A stretch of DNA of 64,000 bases from Typhlomys cinereus (lineage: Eukaryota; Chordata; Mammalia; Rodentia; Platacanthomyidae): contig JALPQD010000075.1 of NCBI GenBank assembly GCA_023101885.1, forward strand, positions 6,204,630 through 6,268,629. Direction: 5' to 3'. A program made the position numbers and the translations under genes. This document shows, one piece after another, positions 23,034 to 34,534 of the stretch; within the stretch, counting starts at the first letter, position 1, and each line of letters starts with the position of its first letter. The notes under the pieces were generated by a model. That model ran no database searches and had not been told where the DNA came from. It saw only the letters and a list, made by a program, of their open reading frames with translations.

Positions 23034-23160
23034 TCTGTTTGTCTGTTTGTTTGTTTTGGGACAAGGTTTTGCTCATATCCCAGGCTGGCCTCAAACTCAC
23101 AGCAATCCTCCTGCTCAGTCCTCTGAGTGTGGGGATTTCAGGCTGTGCTGTATGCTAGGC
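23034..23160 (-). repeat. B1-like SINE
   Basis: The plus strand reads (TTTG)n, 'gggacaaggttttgctcat', 'aggctggcctcaaactcac' and 'gggatttcaggctgtg', a reverse B1. Confidence 0.8.
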
Positions 23161-23399
23161 ACAAAGGTGACTTTTGAAGGCGAATCACAAAGCAGAATCC
23201 GAAGCAGCTTCAGATCTTTGGCTCTTGGTGCATTGAGCCCCTCTGGTGTGGCTTTAGTTTTGAATGGATTTTTCATTCATGGATTCTTTTCATGAATCTT
23301 TTTGTGTTTGTGAAGTCTAGACAGCATAGAACATATAGCTTTTCCTTGAGTGCTAAAGACTTGACACTAAAGTCTTCTGAGTCTTTCCACCCCCGTGGC

Positions 23400-23721
23400 T
23401 ACTGTCTGTCTTTTGACTCTTCTCATCCTGCAAGGCGATCACTGCTCTGCCTTTTGCTTCGACCCTCTCTGCCCCATTTGTTGCCACCCCCACTCCCCCC
23501 CCCGCACCCCTGTGCCTCAGCAACCACCATTTGCCTTGTGAATCTGAGATCTTGACATTTCAAATAAATGAAATCACCCCATTTTGCCTTTTGGAACTTG
23601 CTTATTCTACTTCCACAATGTCCTGGTGGTTCACCTGTATTACAGCATGTGTCAGCCTGTCCTTCCTTTTGAATAATATTCCCTTGTAGGTACATTTTAT
23701 GTTGTCTTTTCTTGTGCATAT

Positions 23722-23774
<53 letters not shown>

Positions 23775-24420
23775 GGCCCTGTGTGTGACTGTAAAGGCCC
23801 AAGGGAGACTTGAAGAATCATCCTGGATTGCTCTTCCTCATTGTTTTGCTGCAGTATTTCTCAGGCTCTGCTTTCCAGGGCCAGAAGTACAGACAGTTGC
23901 CATTTCTGCCAGCATTTTTACAAGGCACATTCTACATTTTCTATGAATCCTTAAGTTATTTCCAACTTTTGGCTCTTGTGAATAAGGTTGCTATGAACAC
24001 TGGCATACAAGCATGACTTTCTGTTTGAGTCCTTCATTTCTCTTAAGTTTATAGTGGTGGGTTTCATGTTTAGGTCATGGATGAATTTTGAATTGATTTT
24101 TGAATATGATATAAAGTAAAGGCCCAAATTTATTCTCCTGAATGTAGGTATCCAGTTTTCTAGCAGTATCTACTGGGACCCTTGTCAAAACTCATTTGAC
24201 TGTATGTATGTTTGTTTGGGATCTCTATATTCTAGTGCATTGGTCTGTGTGTCTGTCTTTATGTTTGTCATGTATGATCTGGTGATATCATGTAGTAATC
24301 ACTCTGAAAGTGTTTCAGTCATTGTCACATTTTCAAAATGCTGGAAGATTTCATTTATAACATTAAAAGTCACGCGCTTCAGCATCACTACCGATCTCAT
24401 TTTAAAATGTCTTTAAGATT
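23400..24420 (-). mobile_element. Old LINE-1 (L1M-like) 3' portion, split by a SINE
   Basis: The plus strand follows the reverse of an old L1: 3'-UTR-like 'aaccaccattt' and 'aaataaatgaaatca' near 23522-23575, 'tttccaacttttggctcttgtgaataaggttgctatgaac' near 23960-23998, then 'tggatgaattttgaattga', 'tatccagttttctagcag', 'gacccttgtcaaaa' and 'tgcattggtctgtgtgtctg'. A SINE lies at 23727-23930. About 600 bp is missing between the 23998 and 24075 landmarks compared with the young L1 in this window. No open frame survives. Confidence 0.7.
23727..23930 (-). repeat. Abundant SINE, older, head truncated
   Basis: A TG run (23727-23769) is followed by 'actgtaaaggcccaaggg', 'atcatcctggattgctcttcctc' and 'ctgctttccagggccagaagtacag'. 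The reverse A-box end is absent, so the copy is truncated at its 5' end. Confidence 0.75.
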
Positions 24421-24426
24421 TCAGTT

Positions 24427-24500
24427 GGTTACGATGGCTCATATCTGTAAATCACAGCGCTCAGTATGCCAATGAATGCGAGGCAAGCCTGGGCTTCTTA
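24427..24500 (+). repeat. B1-like SINE fragment
   Basis: Reads 'ggttacgatggctcatatctgtaaatcacagcgctcag' then 'gaggcaagcctgggc', a diverged left part of B1. Confidence 0.6.
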
Positions 24501-24602
24501 GCAACTTCAAATGTTTTCTTAACATGGTGCCATGCTCTCCTGTTGTTGTTGTTTTTTTTACTTTTCAACCACATTAAACTTTTGTTGGCTACTATTTCTC
24601 TT

Positions 24603-24615
24603 CTTTTTAAAAACT

Positions 24616-24664
<49 letters not shown>

Positions 24665-24677
24665 ATTTGTTTGTTTA

Positions 24678-24757
<80 letters not shown>

Positions 24758-24965
24758 CAATGTGTGTCCCTGTGGAGGACTAGTGGTGACTTTGGGAATC
24801 ATCCTGGATTGCTTCTACCTCCTTCTTGCTTTGGTCTGGGATTTCCAGACCCATCTGGGGGAGGGGGGATTCCTATCTGGTGTTTTTATGTGGGACTTAG
24901 AATCCAAACTCGGGAACTTCTGCTTGCAAGGCAGAGTCTTAATCCCTGAGCTATCTCTCCAGCCC
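24603..24965 (-). repeat. Abundant SINE whose tail became TCTA/TG/GA arrays
   Basis: The target copies ctatttctctt at 24592-24602 and 24966-24976 enclose the whole insertion. The plus strand then holds (TCTA)n at about 24616-24664, (GT)n at 24680-24712, (GA)n at 24713-24755, the SINE body and the reverse head 'gagctatctctccagcccc'. The arrays therefore lie inside the SINE insertion. Confidence 0.88.
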
Positions 24966-25101
24966 CTATTTCTCTTTAAACTCTGTGGTTGGGAATAACT
25001 CTGGCGATGATCCTGTGCCTTCTCTGTCTCTAGATTTATACCCTATTTCAGTGATCATGTCTAGTTTCTTGATTTGGAGATATCGCCATTGGCCATTTTT
25101 T

Positions 25102-25116
25102 CTATCTATCTATCAG

Positions 25117-25187
<71 letters not shown>

Positions 25188-25270
25188 CATCCATCCATCT
25201 ATCTATCTATCATCTGTCTATTGTATGTCTATATAATCTATGATCTATTATCTATCTATGCAGCATCTAG

Positions 25271-25320
<50 letters not shown>

Positions 25321-25362
25321 CCTATCTATCTATGTCTGTCTACATGTCTATCTACCCATCAT
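25102..25362. repeat. Long interrupted (TCTA)n array
   Basis: Two main TCTA blocks (about 25113-25210 and 25273-25334) with TCCA, TCATCTG and TCTG interruptions. Confidence 0.95.
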
Positions 25363-25628
25363 CTATCTGCTTCCACTCTTCCAGTAAACTCCAACAACCT
25401 GAGAACAATTCCATTTAGACAGCATATAGATGCTTCCAATTAATACGGCCATAAATAATTCTTGATTCCATTACCCCAGTTGTTAATAACTGACATGACC
25501 ATTGAAGTCCAGAATTTAAAGTACTTTTAAAAACTTTTCTTTCTCATACTACACATCCAATCAGCCAGCAGCACATTCCAAGTCCTTGTGGACTCTCATC
25601 TCTACCGTGATGTTCACAGACTCCATTC

Positions 25629-26140
25629 TTTTTTTTTTGGCTTTTATTTATTTATTTTTTTTTATTAAAAATTTAATTATACATTTTAAAATTTTTTACC
25701 AGTTCCCTCCCTCTCCCCTCCTCCCCCTCCCCTTCCCCCAGTGCCTCCCCCCCAATTCCCAGAGAGTCCTTTATTGTATACGCCTAACTCTCCATTGGGT
25801 CCTCCTCTCCGATGACATATAAGGATCCAGTGGCATTTCCATAAGCCCTTTCTCTTGTTTCCCTTAAGCATAAGATCACTACTATGGCTGTCAATCCCTT
25901 GCCTCCAGGGGTCTCGGTGCCCTTAACAGATGCTAGACTTTATGAGGGCAACAGTGCGCTGGACATTGCGCAGGGCATGCAAAGTCCCATTACGATTGCT
26001 TTGGCCCCAACTATTGTTGAGAATCTTGCAAATCGTTGCTCCTCCCATCCTTTTGCTCTTACAATCTTACCGCCCCCTCTTCCACAAATGTCCCTGAGCT
26101 CCAGGATGGGGAGAGATTAGGCTGTCCTAGTTCTAGAATG
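25629..26140 (-). mobile_element. LINE-1 3'-UTR fragment (subfamily of the 15.1-kb copy)
   Basis: T-rich left end (the poly(A) tail on the minus strand), a pyrimidine tract at 25701-25760, and 'aattcccagagagtccttta' then sequence colinear with 15320-15710. Homology stops near 26140 within the 3' UTR, so all coding sequence is lost. I could not find a target duplication; the right boundary is uncertain. Confidence 0.85.
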
Positions 26141-27055
26141 TCCTCAGGGGAGCAAAAGCAACAAGCGCTTAGTGTCGCCTCTCTTGATAGGCATCCCAGT
26201 ATTCACTTCTGCAGTTATTTTCTGTATTGCTCTTGGTGTGATGCCATCAACTTATGTGACAGTCTTCATAATAAAAAGTCTTATGAACTTGAAGTTGCCT
26301 GTGGTAAAGTCATTGTCATGTCACACACTACATTGTCCTTGAAGAATCCAAGAAGTTTCTATTCAAACTCATGCGAAGAGTGGCTTGTATATCATGTGTA
26401 GGATAGTCATATAGTCTACTAACAACTAAATCTTTAGAGAGTGAGAGTGGGGTCTCTCAACCCTCCTACTGAGCAGTTTCAAGCAAATGAGGGTACAACA
26501 GAGAAGCTGCATGAAGGACCAAGGCTCCTGCAGTCACAGGGTGAGATGCAGCCAGCGCTCGGCCGGGGATTGTTCTGGAGCCAGACGCCTCCTCTACATT
26601 TCTGCTGACTCTGCTTCCTCCCTCTAGACTTGTTCCCTTTCCCCAGTCCACATGGCTCTGCTCCCCTCGAGAGGTCAGATCAGGGTAGAGGAGAATACGA
26701 CCATTTCATCCCCTTTCATTTTATTAACATTCTTTTATTTTTATAAGTTCATTTTAACAACGTTATTAAAAGAACATCAAGGGTCACACGATGTTTGGAT
26801 GACACATATCAGAAACCCGAGGCGGAGATGGTAGTTGGGAAAACATCTGCCTCAGCATGTAATTTTGCCTGTTTCAATTGTGAAGAATTCAAAAAATTGT
26901 CACTTGCACAGCAAATGCTTAATACTGTGGTCATTGCTCATGATCTTAGTTTAAAGTAATGTATGCCCGAAACACTGGGCGTGGCCTTCCTGGGAGAAGG
27001 ATGGGAAGGGGAACTAGTCCACAAAGGAGTGGTTATTGTGCAGGGACCTGTGTTG
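26141..27055. other. Unassigned non-coding sequence
   Basis: No repeat or gene recognised. Confidence 0.35.
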
Positions 27056-27421
27056 CAGTTACTTTTCTTTTTTCTACTGTGAGACATCATTCATATACAA
27101 CCTAATGGAGAATTATTTAGCTTATGGTTCCAGAGGGAGATATAATCCATTATGGTGGAAAAGGCATGGCCGGAAGCAGGGGTTATAGGCTGATTCAGAT
27201 CACAGCTGTCATCATGAGGAGAGAGAGCAACCACAAACACCAAGAGGAAATAGGGCTTGACCCCCCCATCACGTCAAGGCCTACCCCTTCTGACCTGCCT
27301 TCCTCCAGCAAGGATCTACCTTCTAAAGTTGCTACGACCTTTCTAAACATTAATTAATGTCAGCTAAGGATCCAAACATATAAGTCTGTGGGAGACAACT
27401 CACATTGGAACTATGACAACG
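27056..27421 (-). repeat. MaLR-type LTR (ORR1/MST-like)
   Basis: The plus strand gives 'tctactgtgagacatcattca', 'gcttatggttccagagggagata', 'tcctccagcaaggatctacc', and ends 'aacatataagtctgtgggagac' then 'cacattggaactatgacaac'. This is a reverse MaLR LTR of roughly full length. Confidence 0.65.
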
Positions 27422-28320
27422 TGGTCCCAGTAAAGACTTAAAAACATGAATCTTTATCCTCTAAGGAACAGTCATTTTACTTAGCAATGCTTGAGGAGTT
27501 GAGAAAGAGGAACAGAGAAAAGAAGCAGGCGATTCAGGATTCAGTTTCTCACTGTCCAGGACACCCGCAGCCATATAGCAACATGATCAGGGTGGTGACC
27601 CTTGCAGATAGGAGGAGAGACTCTCCACTCTGCCCAGTTTGAGTAGAAGTGAGAGTGGGGATAGTGGAGGGTGAAAAGCTATGAATTTCCACAGGGGAAT
27701 TTGCATTTAGTATCTTTGAGAGAAAAATCACTTAGTCTGTGGTGCCCTTCATTTAACAAGGAAATATTGCGTTAGGGAAAGTTAATGCTAATAAACACTT
27801 CCTAAATGATCAGGTTGTGAGTTACACTTCTCCTCAGAGGCCTTTGGGTGGCCAACCCTTAGGAGGCTAAGTTTCTAAAAATCTCCTGGTCCTACCTTCT
27901 GCCTGCCTAAAACTGTGTTTTGGATCCATCTAGTAGAAATTTGTAGACTGGCATCTGAAGAAAAGCATTCAAAAGATAGAAAGGGAATTGAGAACTACCA
28001 CCCTACAGTCGAATGCCCTTAGCATGTTGTACTCCTGGACACACATGAGCTGCAGCACTTGTTAAAATGTGGCTCTCTACCCTCATCTCCAGAATCCTAT
28101 TTGTAATTTAGTGAGGCTCAGTCTGCATGTTGATAAGCACACACACAAACACAACTTTAGAAAGTAAGTTCAATGCCCCAAGAAGTCTTGTTTAATGACT
28201 GTGCATCTAAGATGTTTGAGCATGGATGTTGTGTGATCTAAGTGCTTGAGAGCAGAAGGAACAAAGAGACAAAGCCCCACTGATCCTATGATTCCACATC
28301 AAGTGAAGAAAGGCAGATAC
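27422..28320. other. Unassigned non-coding sequence
   Basis: No gene or repeat recognised. Confidence 0.35.
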
Positions 28321-28594
28321 TTCTTTTTTGCTCTGTGTGTGTGTGTGTGTATGTGTGTGTGTGTGTGTACACCAGAGAGCACTTGAGTGTGTGCGCCTGT
28401 GGAGGTCCAAGGGTAACACTGGCAATCACCTTGGATTCCTCTACCTCTTTACTGTTTTGCTTTAAGGTTTCCCGGGCTCTGCCTTCTAGGGCCAGATGTT
28501 GTCTGTTTTTTAATGTGGGATTTGGGGGGATCTGAACTCATGTGCTTTTGCTTTTAATAAAAAGGTTTTAATCTCTGAGCCATCTCTCCAGCCT
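28321..28594 (-). repeat. Abundant SINE, older
   Basis: T and TG tail, 'cctgtggaggtccaagggtaac', 'ctctgccttctagggccag', 'gatctgaactcatg' and the reverse head 'gagccatctctccagcc'. Confidence 0.85.
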
Positions 28595-29606
28595 AGGAAG
28601 TTAGATATTTAACACAGCAAATAAGTAGGTAATGTGGTTTATTCGGGTGAAGAGTGCTGTGGTGGAAAAAGAAATAGACTAAGGCAAGAGTAATGTGGTC
28701 AGGACTTGGGAAGACTGAATGTCAAAGAAAGGGAGCATGGTGATTCTTGGTGCTTAGTTAGAAGAAAGTGAGCAATATATTTTGAAGGCAGAGTGATAGA
28801 TTTCCCAGTGGATATGATGAAATATATAATAGAAAGTGTGAGCAGCTGTTGAGATGGACATTGTTAAATAGATGGGAGGTTGTTGTTAGGAAAAGGAAGA
28901 CAAAGAGTGTGGGTTAGAGTCTCATCAGACATCTGTAGAGTGTACAGAGTAAGTTGTCTAAGTTATGAGTGCTGGAGGAGAGACCTGGGCACAGATTCAT
29001 ATCTGAAGACCACAAGCATAAAGACTGTGTTTATTTACTGCCATTGCTTTGGACGAGATCCCAGGGGTCATCAGTGTCAATACGGAAGGGAACATGCCTG
29101 GGAAGTACCAACATATAGGTCAGAGGGTAGAGGAGAGCAAGCAGAGGAGCTGGAAGGGGAGGGAAGGGAAGTGAAAAGTAGAGCCTGTGGCATCTTAGAA
29201 TTCAAGGGTGATGGAAATGGATGACATCCAGCCATGTAGGATTGCTGAGAATTGGCCATTGAATTTGGCAACTCAAGGGTTAACGGAACACTTTCAGCAG
29301 AGTGGTGTGGAACAAATGAGAACAGGAGGGAAAGGAGTAAAGAGGCAACAGTGCATGACTCCAGGAATTTTGCAGCAAAACGAATTAAGAAAATGGAGCG
29401 GGAGCTGTGGCATTTCTCTGCAGTGAGAGCTGTGGGGAGTGATTTTTACACTCGAAGGTTGTGCTCTTGGTGAGGAAGCATGCCCAGGCTAGAAAGAAGC
29501 AAGGTTGTTGAAGACACGTGCAAAGAAATGAAACTTTACTACTGAATTCAAATTGAGTTGCTATAGTTAATATAATCACAATTTTATTTTATTTTATTTT
29601 TGCGAT
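28595..29606. other. Unassigned purine-rich sequence
   Basis: About 1 kb of A/G-rich sequence. It may be an ancient LINE or DNA-transposon relic, but I cannot name one. No recognisable protein. Confidence 0.3.
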
Positions 29607-29616
29607 CATGATTTTT

Positions 29617-30196
29617 TTTATTTCTTTATTTCTTCCACTCGTACAAAGTTGATAAGTACCCCATTCCCCTCCCTCCCTCCACCCCTCCCTGGATGTCCTT
29701 ATTCCCTCCCCCCTTTTCTTTTTCCTTCCCCCCCTCCCTTTCTCCCAGTGCTCCCTCCCTCTCCATCCCTGGAGTATCCTTTAGTGTGCATGTCAAACTT
29801 CCCTCTGGGTCCTCTTCTCTGATGAGGTGTAAGGACTCAGTGGCATTGCCTAGAGCTCTTTTTTGTGTTCCCCTTTAGTATAAGAACACTATTGTGGCTG
29901 TTAATCCCTTGCCTCTAAGAATCCTAGTGCCTGTGAGCCATGCTAGACTTTGGGGGTTCATTGATATATTGGTAATTGCGCAGGTCATGCAAAGTCCTAT
30001 TATGACCATTTCAGCCCTAACTTGTATGGAGTATCTTGCATATCATTGCTCCTCCCCATCTTTAGGCTCTTACAATCTCACCACTCCCTCTTCCGTAAAT
30101 TTCCTTGAGCTTTTAGGGTGGGGAGAGATTAGGCTGGCTTGTTTCCAGCTGGTTGATGTAGAGTCTCTGATTTTCCGAATTATGATTTGTTGATTG
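29617..30196 (-). mobile_element. LINE-1 3'-UTR fragment (second subfamily)
   Basis: Starts with a T-rich end and 'tttcttccactcgtacaaag', then a pyrimidine tract (29661-29765), and stays colinear with the young L1 3' UTR to 'tgttgatt'. Direct repeats catgattttt at 29607-29616 and 30197-30206 probably are the target duplication. More like 44467-44915 than like 15136-17326. Confidence 0.85.
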
Positions 30197-30206
30197 CATG
30201 ATTTTT

Positions 30207-32064
30207 AAGTCAGTTTTTCATTAAGCTATTTATTAAGTTCAAAGGGCATTGCACAAATGTGGGCCATGGATCTGGGCCAGTAGTTGGAGGAACCAACTAG
30301 AAGGAAGTTATGAGTGAGAAAGGGATAGTGGTAGTCAGAGGTAAGTGTCTTAAGAGCCACCGGAAACTGCGCTTTTCCCTACGATAAGGTTAATTCTTCA
30401 AAAATTAGACCTTGGGCATATGACAGAGGATAAAAGAGGGTTAAGAAAAAAATATTTACTCATCGTCTACTCTATCGGAAGTTTTTTATTTATTGGATCT
30501 ATGTCCTCTAAGAATGTCCAGCAAAGCTGTAAACAGAGGCAAACTGCCTCTCTGGAATGCCAGATGTAGAGAACAGGGGAGGGCACTGGCAACAGGGAGG
30601 CACCGAATGTAATTCTTTGGTGGGTGGATGTTCTTTAGGCGTGAGGTTGGTTCTTGCAACTTCCGTGACCCCTTCATCTCCTGCGTCCCTCTTGCATGCT
30701 TACACTTCTGTATATGCAAAACCTCAAATCACAGGGACCATGATTTTTATACTTTTGAGGAACTTTACCTTGAAAATGAAATAAGCAAGTTAAGATACCA
30801 CAATGTCCAATGGACATTGTATTAATGGTGTCCCTGGAGTGGCTCTGAATTCTCACAGACACACTCCTTTCCATTTACGGACTGTTTGAGAGGTTCTCCT
30901 TCAACTCCAAGAGGCTGGCCTTGTCTGTCCCAAAGTTGCCAGTTCCTTAGATCCTTCTGTGGCAAGGTGCAAACAATGCCTTTGTTTCCCCCCCCCCAAA
31001 AAAAAATCTTCCAGGCTATTTCTCCTGAAACCCCACTACATTATCAGCGTTGGAAGATGAAGTAAATAAGTGCAGCATGTACACATGAATAAAAGAGATA
31101 CATTTTGGGAGACCCGCCCATCTGCTGCTTCCGGGGGGAACCTAGCTCCCAGGGGTCCCTGTTCTTTTTGTGGTTGTTCCTTTTCAACTTTTCTTCTTTT
31201 TCTTATCCACATCTGTGAGCCACAGAGGATGAACGACCTTGAATTCACCCTCACCAACAGCCCCTGGCTAAATTATTTCTTTAATCATTTTATATCGATA
31301 TTTTAAACTAGATGATCAGTGGGTCACTTCTCCCTCCTGGGAAGGTTTCCAAGGAGGCCGGAGCAGACTTAGAAAAACACCAATAAATCCTATTGGCTTC
31401 AAGCTTGGATCTGAGCCGTACCCCAGGGTGCTGGGCTGGGCAGGCATGTCAAGCACTGAAAGGGGGTGAAGGAAAAGGCTTGAGTCCAAACCAGGAGTCA
31501 CATCATGTCACAGTTCCTTTTATCCTGCTTTCACGTGGATTTCACATCTTTTCTCACAAATTCAGGCCAAGCCTGTGGTTGGATTCCATTCATGAGAGGA
31601 GAGGAGGAAGGGGCGAAGTGGCAGCAGCTTCAAACCCTGGCAGTGTCTAAGCACAGCTGTCCCCGGCATCAGGCTGCTGCTCCAGGCTTCCCCAGCCTCC
31701 CAGCAGTATGTGCTTCTAGCCAGTGAAAGCTGGAGCAGCGACTCATAAGAAAAACAGAACCGATGTCTTGATTGTCATGTTATTCCTGGGGCTTCTGCCA
31801 AGGCCCTGGCCTGGACATACTTTTGTGTGTGCAAGGCTGGTTACATTAACTCAGACCTCCTTCCAGTTGAGAGTGGAACGTAAGTCTCATCTCTTTCCTG
31901 GCCAGTCTCATCTTCCCTGCAGGTCTTTGTGAAATCAAATTTTTCATGTATTATGTTATTCATAATAAGGGCTATTTAAGCTATTTACCGAAATCATTCA
32001 TATGCATGCATATATATGTATGTATATTTCAGACTATTTGAGTTTATTTTATGATTATTTTATT
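30207..32064. other. Unassigned non-coding sequence
   Basis: No gene or repeat recognised. A perfect 10-bp-arm inverted repeat lies at 30800-30820. A C9-10/A9 homopolymer junction lies at 30990-31007. Confidence 0.35.
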
Positions 32065-32143
32065 TTGGAAGTGCTGGAGATCAAAGCTGGAGCCTTGCGA
32101 TGCTATGCAAACACTCTACCACTGAGTCTCATTCCTGGCCCCT
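32065..32143 (-). repeat. ID-like SINE
   Basis: The plus strand reads 'gtgctggagatcaaagctgg', 'agccttgcgatgctatgcaa' and 'actctaccactgagtctcattcctggcccc', the reverse of the tRNA-Ala-derived ID core. Diverged. Confidence 0.75.
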
Positions 32144-32819
32144 GTACTTTGATAACTTAGCTTTTGGTGTCTTTTAAAAAAATGTTTGATACCTTTTCTA
32201 AGGAACTGATCCAAAATATTCATTGTTGATAACACAAACGTAATTAAGGTATTATTATAACTTCCTGCAAGAGTTATGTTGGAAAACTACTTGCAACTTC
32301 AAAGACAATTGTACTTATTAGAAAGCTGCTTGATTCGCCCTATGTAGTTGACAATACTGAGACTGAAGAATCCAGGGCATTCTGTGCCTATGGCAAGGAA
32401 TGAACCATGGTGGCGATATATTATTGTTTTTCACAACCTCGCTTTGGGAACAAGCGTCAACTACAAAAGAAAGGATGCTACATAGTGGATACTCATTCAG
32501 TTCACAGCAATGTGAAGAAATTGAGAGTGTTGAATGCAAAAACTTGCACAACACATGTTGAGTGAAAATTGACATTAAGAAGCAGGGGCTCTGATCCTAT
32601 GCATAGTAAGTTCAAAGCCATGTCAAACTAATCTATAATTATAGACTGGTTTCACTCTCCTCTGCCTAGGTATTATTGGCTCCAAATTTAGCGTGCCTCA
32701 CTTGTATGTTCACCGTCAGGCCGAGAACCGCATACATGCATGCCAGCTGCACACCACTACCCGGTCTTCCAAGTGTTCAAAATGTCAAAGTTTGACATTT
32801 TTAATTATGGTGACTGGTG
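32144..32819. other. Unassigned sequence with a small inverted repeat
   Basis: No gene recognised. An 11-bp-arm inverted repeat with a single central base lies at 32779-32801. Confidence 0.35.
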
Positions 32820-33110
32820 TCTTAGTTTCACAAATTGTTGCTGCAACAAAACACCTAACCCAAACAACTTAGTGGAGGAAAGGGTTACTTTATCCACCTC
32901 ATAATTCCAAGCTGCAGTCCATTAGGGCAGGAGAATCACAGCATCAGGAGCCGAAGGGACTGTTCGTAACATCTCCGCAGCTCTGCTGCAAGAGTCGAGA
33001 GCCAGGATAATGCGTTCATGGCTGCTCGCTTGCCTCTTTACCTGCTAGTTCTCTCCACAGTGGGCAGATTTTCTTACCTCAGCCTAAGCAATCAAGGTAA
33101 TGTTCTACAA
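32820..33110 (-). repeat. MaLR-type LTR, right end unclear
   Basis: The plus strand has 'cttagtttcacaaattgttgctgcaacaaaacacc', 'gaggaaagggttactttat' and 'gctgcagtccattagggcag', the reverse 3' half of a rodent MaLR LTR. Confidence 0.6.
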
Positions 33111-33451
33111 GCATGTTCAGAGGTTGGCCTCCCAAGTATCAAGTGTGCAACTGAGTGATCATCATAATTGGGAAGGATGAAGGTAGGTGTGTGGGATCCT
33201 CTGAGTGAGGTTATACAGGTGAACAGATAACACAAAAACAATTCGTTTTGCTCTATGTAAATTATTGTTACGTAGATTCAACAGCTTAAAGGAAAAAGAT
33301 AAACAATCCAGAACCCTTGGTCTAGAGGAGCTCAGAGTGCAATAAGGCAGGACAATGCTAGAAGGTGCTGCTTCCTTCAATGCGTGGGACTGGCTATAGG
33401 GAAACTTACCATAGGAAGAGACAAAAAGATACACATAGAACATGGGGAAGA

Positions 33452-33500
33452 AGGAGGAGAGAGAGAGAGAAAGAGAAAGAGAGAGAGAGAGAGAGAGAGA
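33452..33500. repeat. (GA)n microsatellite
   Basis: GA dinucleotides with AAAGA interruptions. Confidence 0.95.
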
Positions 33501-34534
33501 CTGTGACCTTGGAAAGAGGTGGGAGGTTCTAGAAGGAAGCAGCTCATGAGCCCAATGTAGGTTATACCGTCATTATACCGAGGACAGCTCTTCAGAAGCA
33601 CGCGAAGATCAGGTGGGATTTGATGGTATTTCACAATTTTTCTGTGTTTTGACCTCTCTGTGGCACTCACTTTTGTCAATGCCTTTTGTTTTTGGAAACA
33701 CTGTCTTGCTAAGCTGCATTCCCACCACCGTTTCTTTTCTCTCTGCCATCCTTTTCTTTTTTCTTCCTGACCTTGGTTTCTTCTCTCAGTCCTGATCTAT
33801 AAATATGCCTGGTCTGTAAGGACTCTCTGTACATCTTTTTAATCCTTACTTCTGGGTGACGTCATCTGCATTTGCCATAGCTTTTGTGCCCAATTCCCAA
33901 ATATCATCAATTCTAAATTCCAAACATTTCCAACATATAGTTCTACTCATACATTATCTCTATGTAGAGTATGTACATTGCAGCTAAATGCCACCGCCCA
34001 GATGTCCTGCAGATCGCTCAGCATTTAGCATCGCTCACGGTCAGCTCGTCTCTCTTTCCTCCCCGGCAGATCTTATTGTGTCCTTGTCATCGAGCAGCTG
34101 GTCTTTGAGTGAACCTCAGCTCACATATCCAAGCTCAGCTAAGCAGTCTCTCTCTGTCCTTCCTTTCTACTTCATATACAACTCAGGCCACAGAACAGTT
34201 TACACTCTACTGAAAACAGCGAGGACAATTTGGAGGTAACTTCTGTTGCCTCTACGTCTCTGAGTGAGGACATTCTGACAGAGATTGTGGTGGCTTTGGA
34301 GGAAAGACAGTCCTGCTAATATTTAGTGAACTTAGGTTTAAGTTTTCTATTCTTTAGACAGTATTTGAAACTTAATTCAGAATTCTCCTATTTTTTCTAT
34401 TGTGTGGAATGTTAATACCATGAACTCTATGTGAATTTGATAAAGGGACAGAATTATAGCATTGACTTATGTAAAAGGAGAATGTACTGAATAGACTAGA
34501 TTTGAGCTTGGGCACAAATGAATCCAGGGACTTT
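33501..34534. other. Unassigned non-coding sequence
   Basis: No gene or repeat recognised. Confidence 0.35.

Noticed and set aside
25629..26140. Target-site duplication for this L1 fragment
   Set aside because: No convincing direct repeat could be found at its ends, so none is claimed; a 5' rearrangement is possible.
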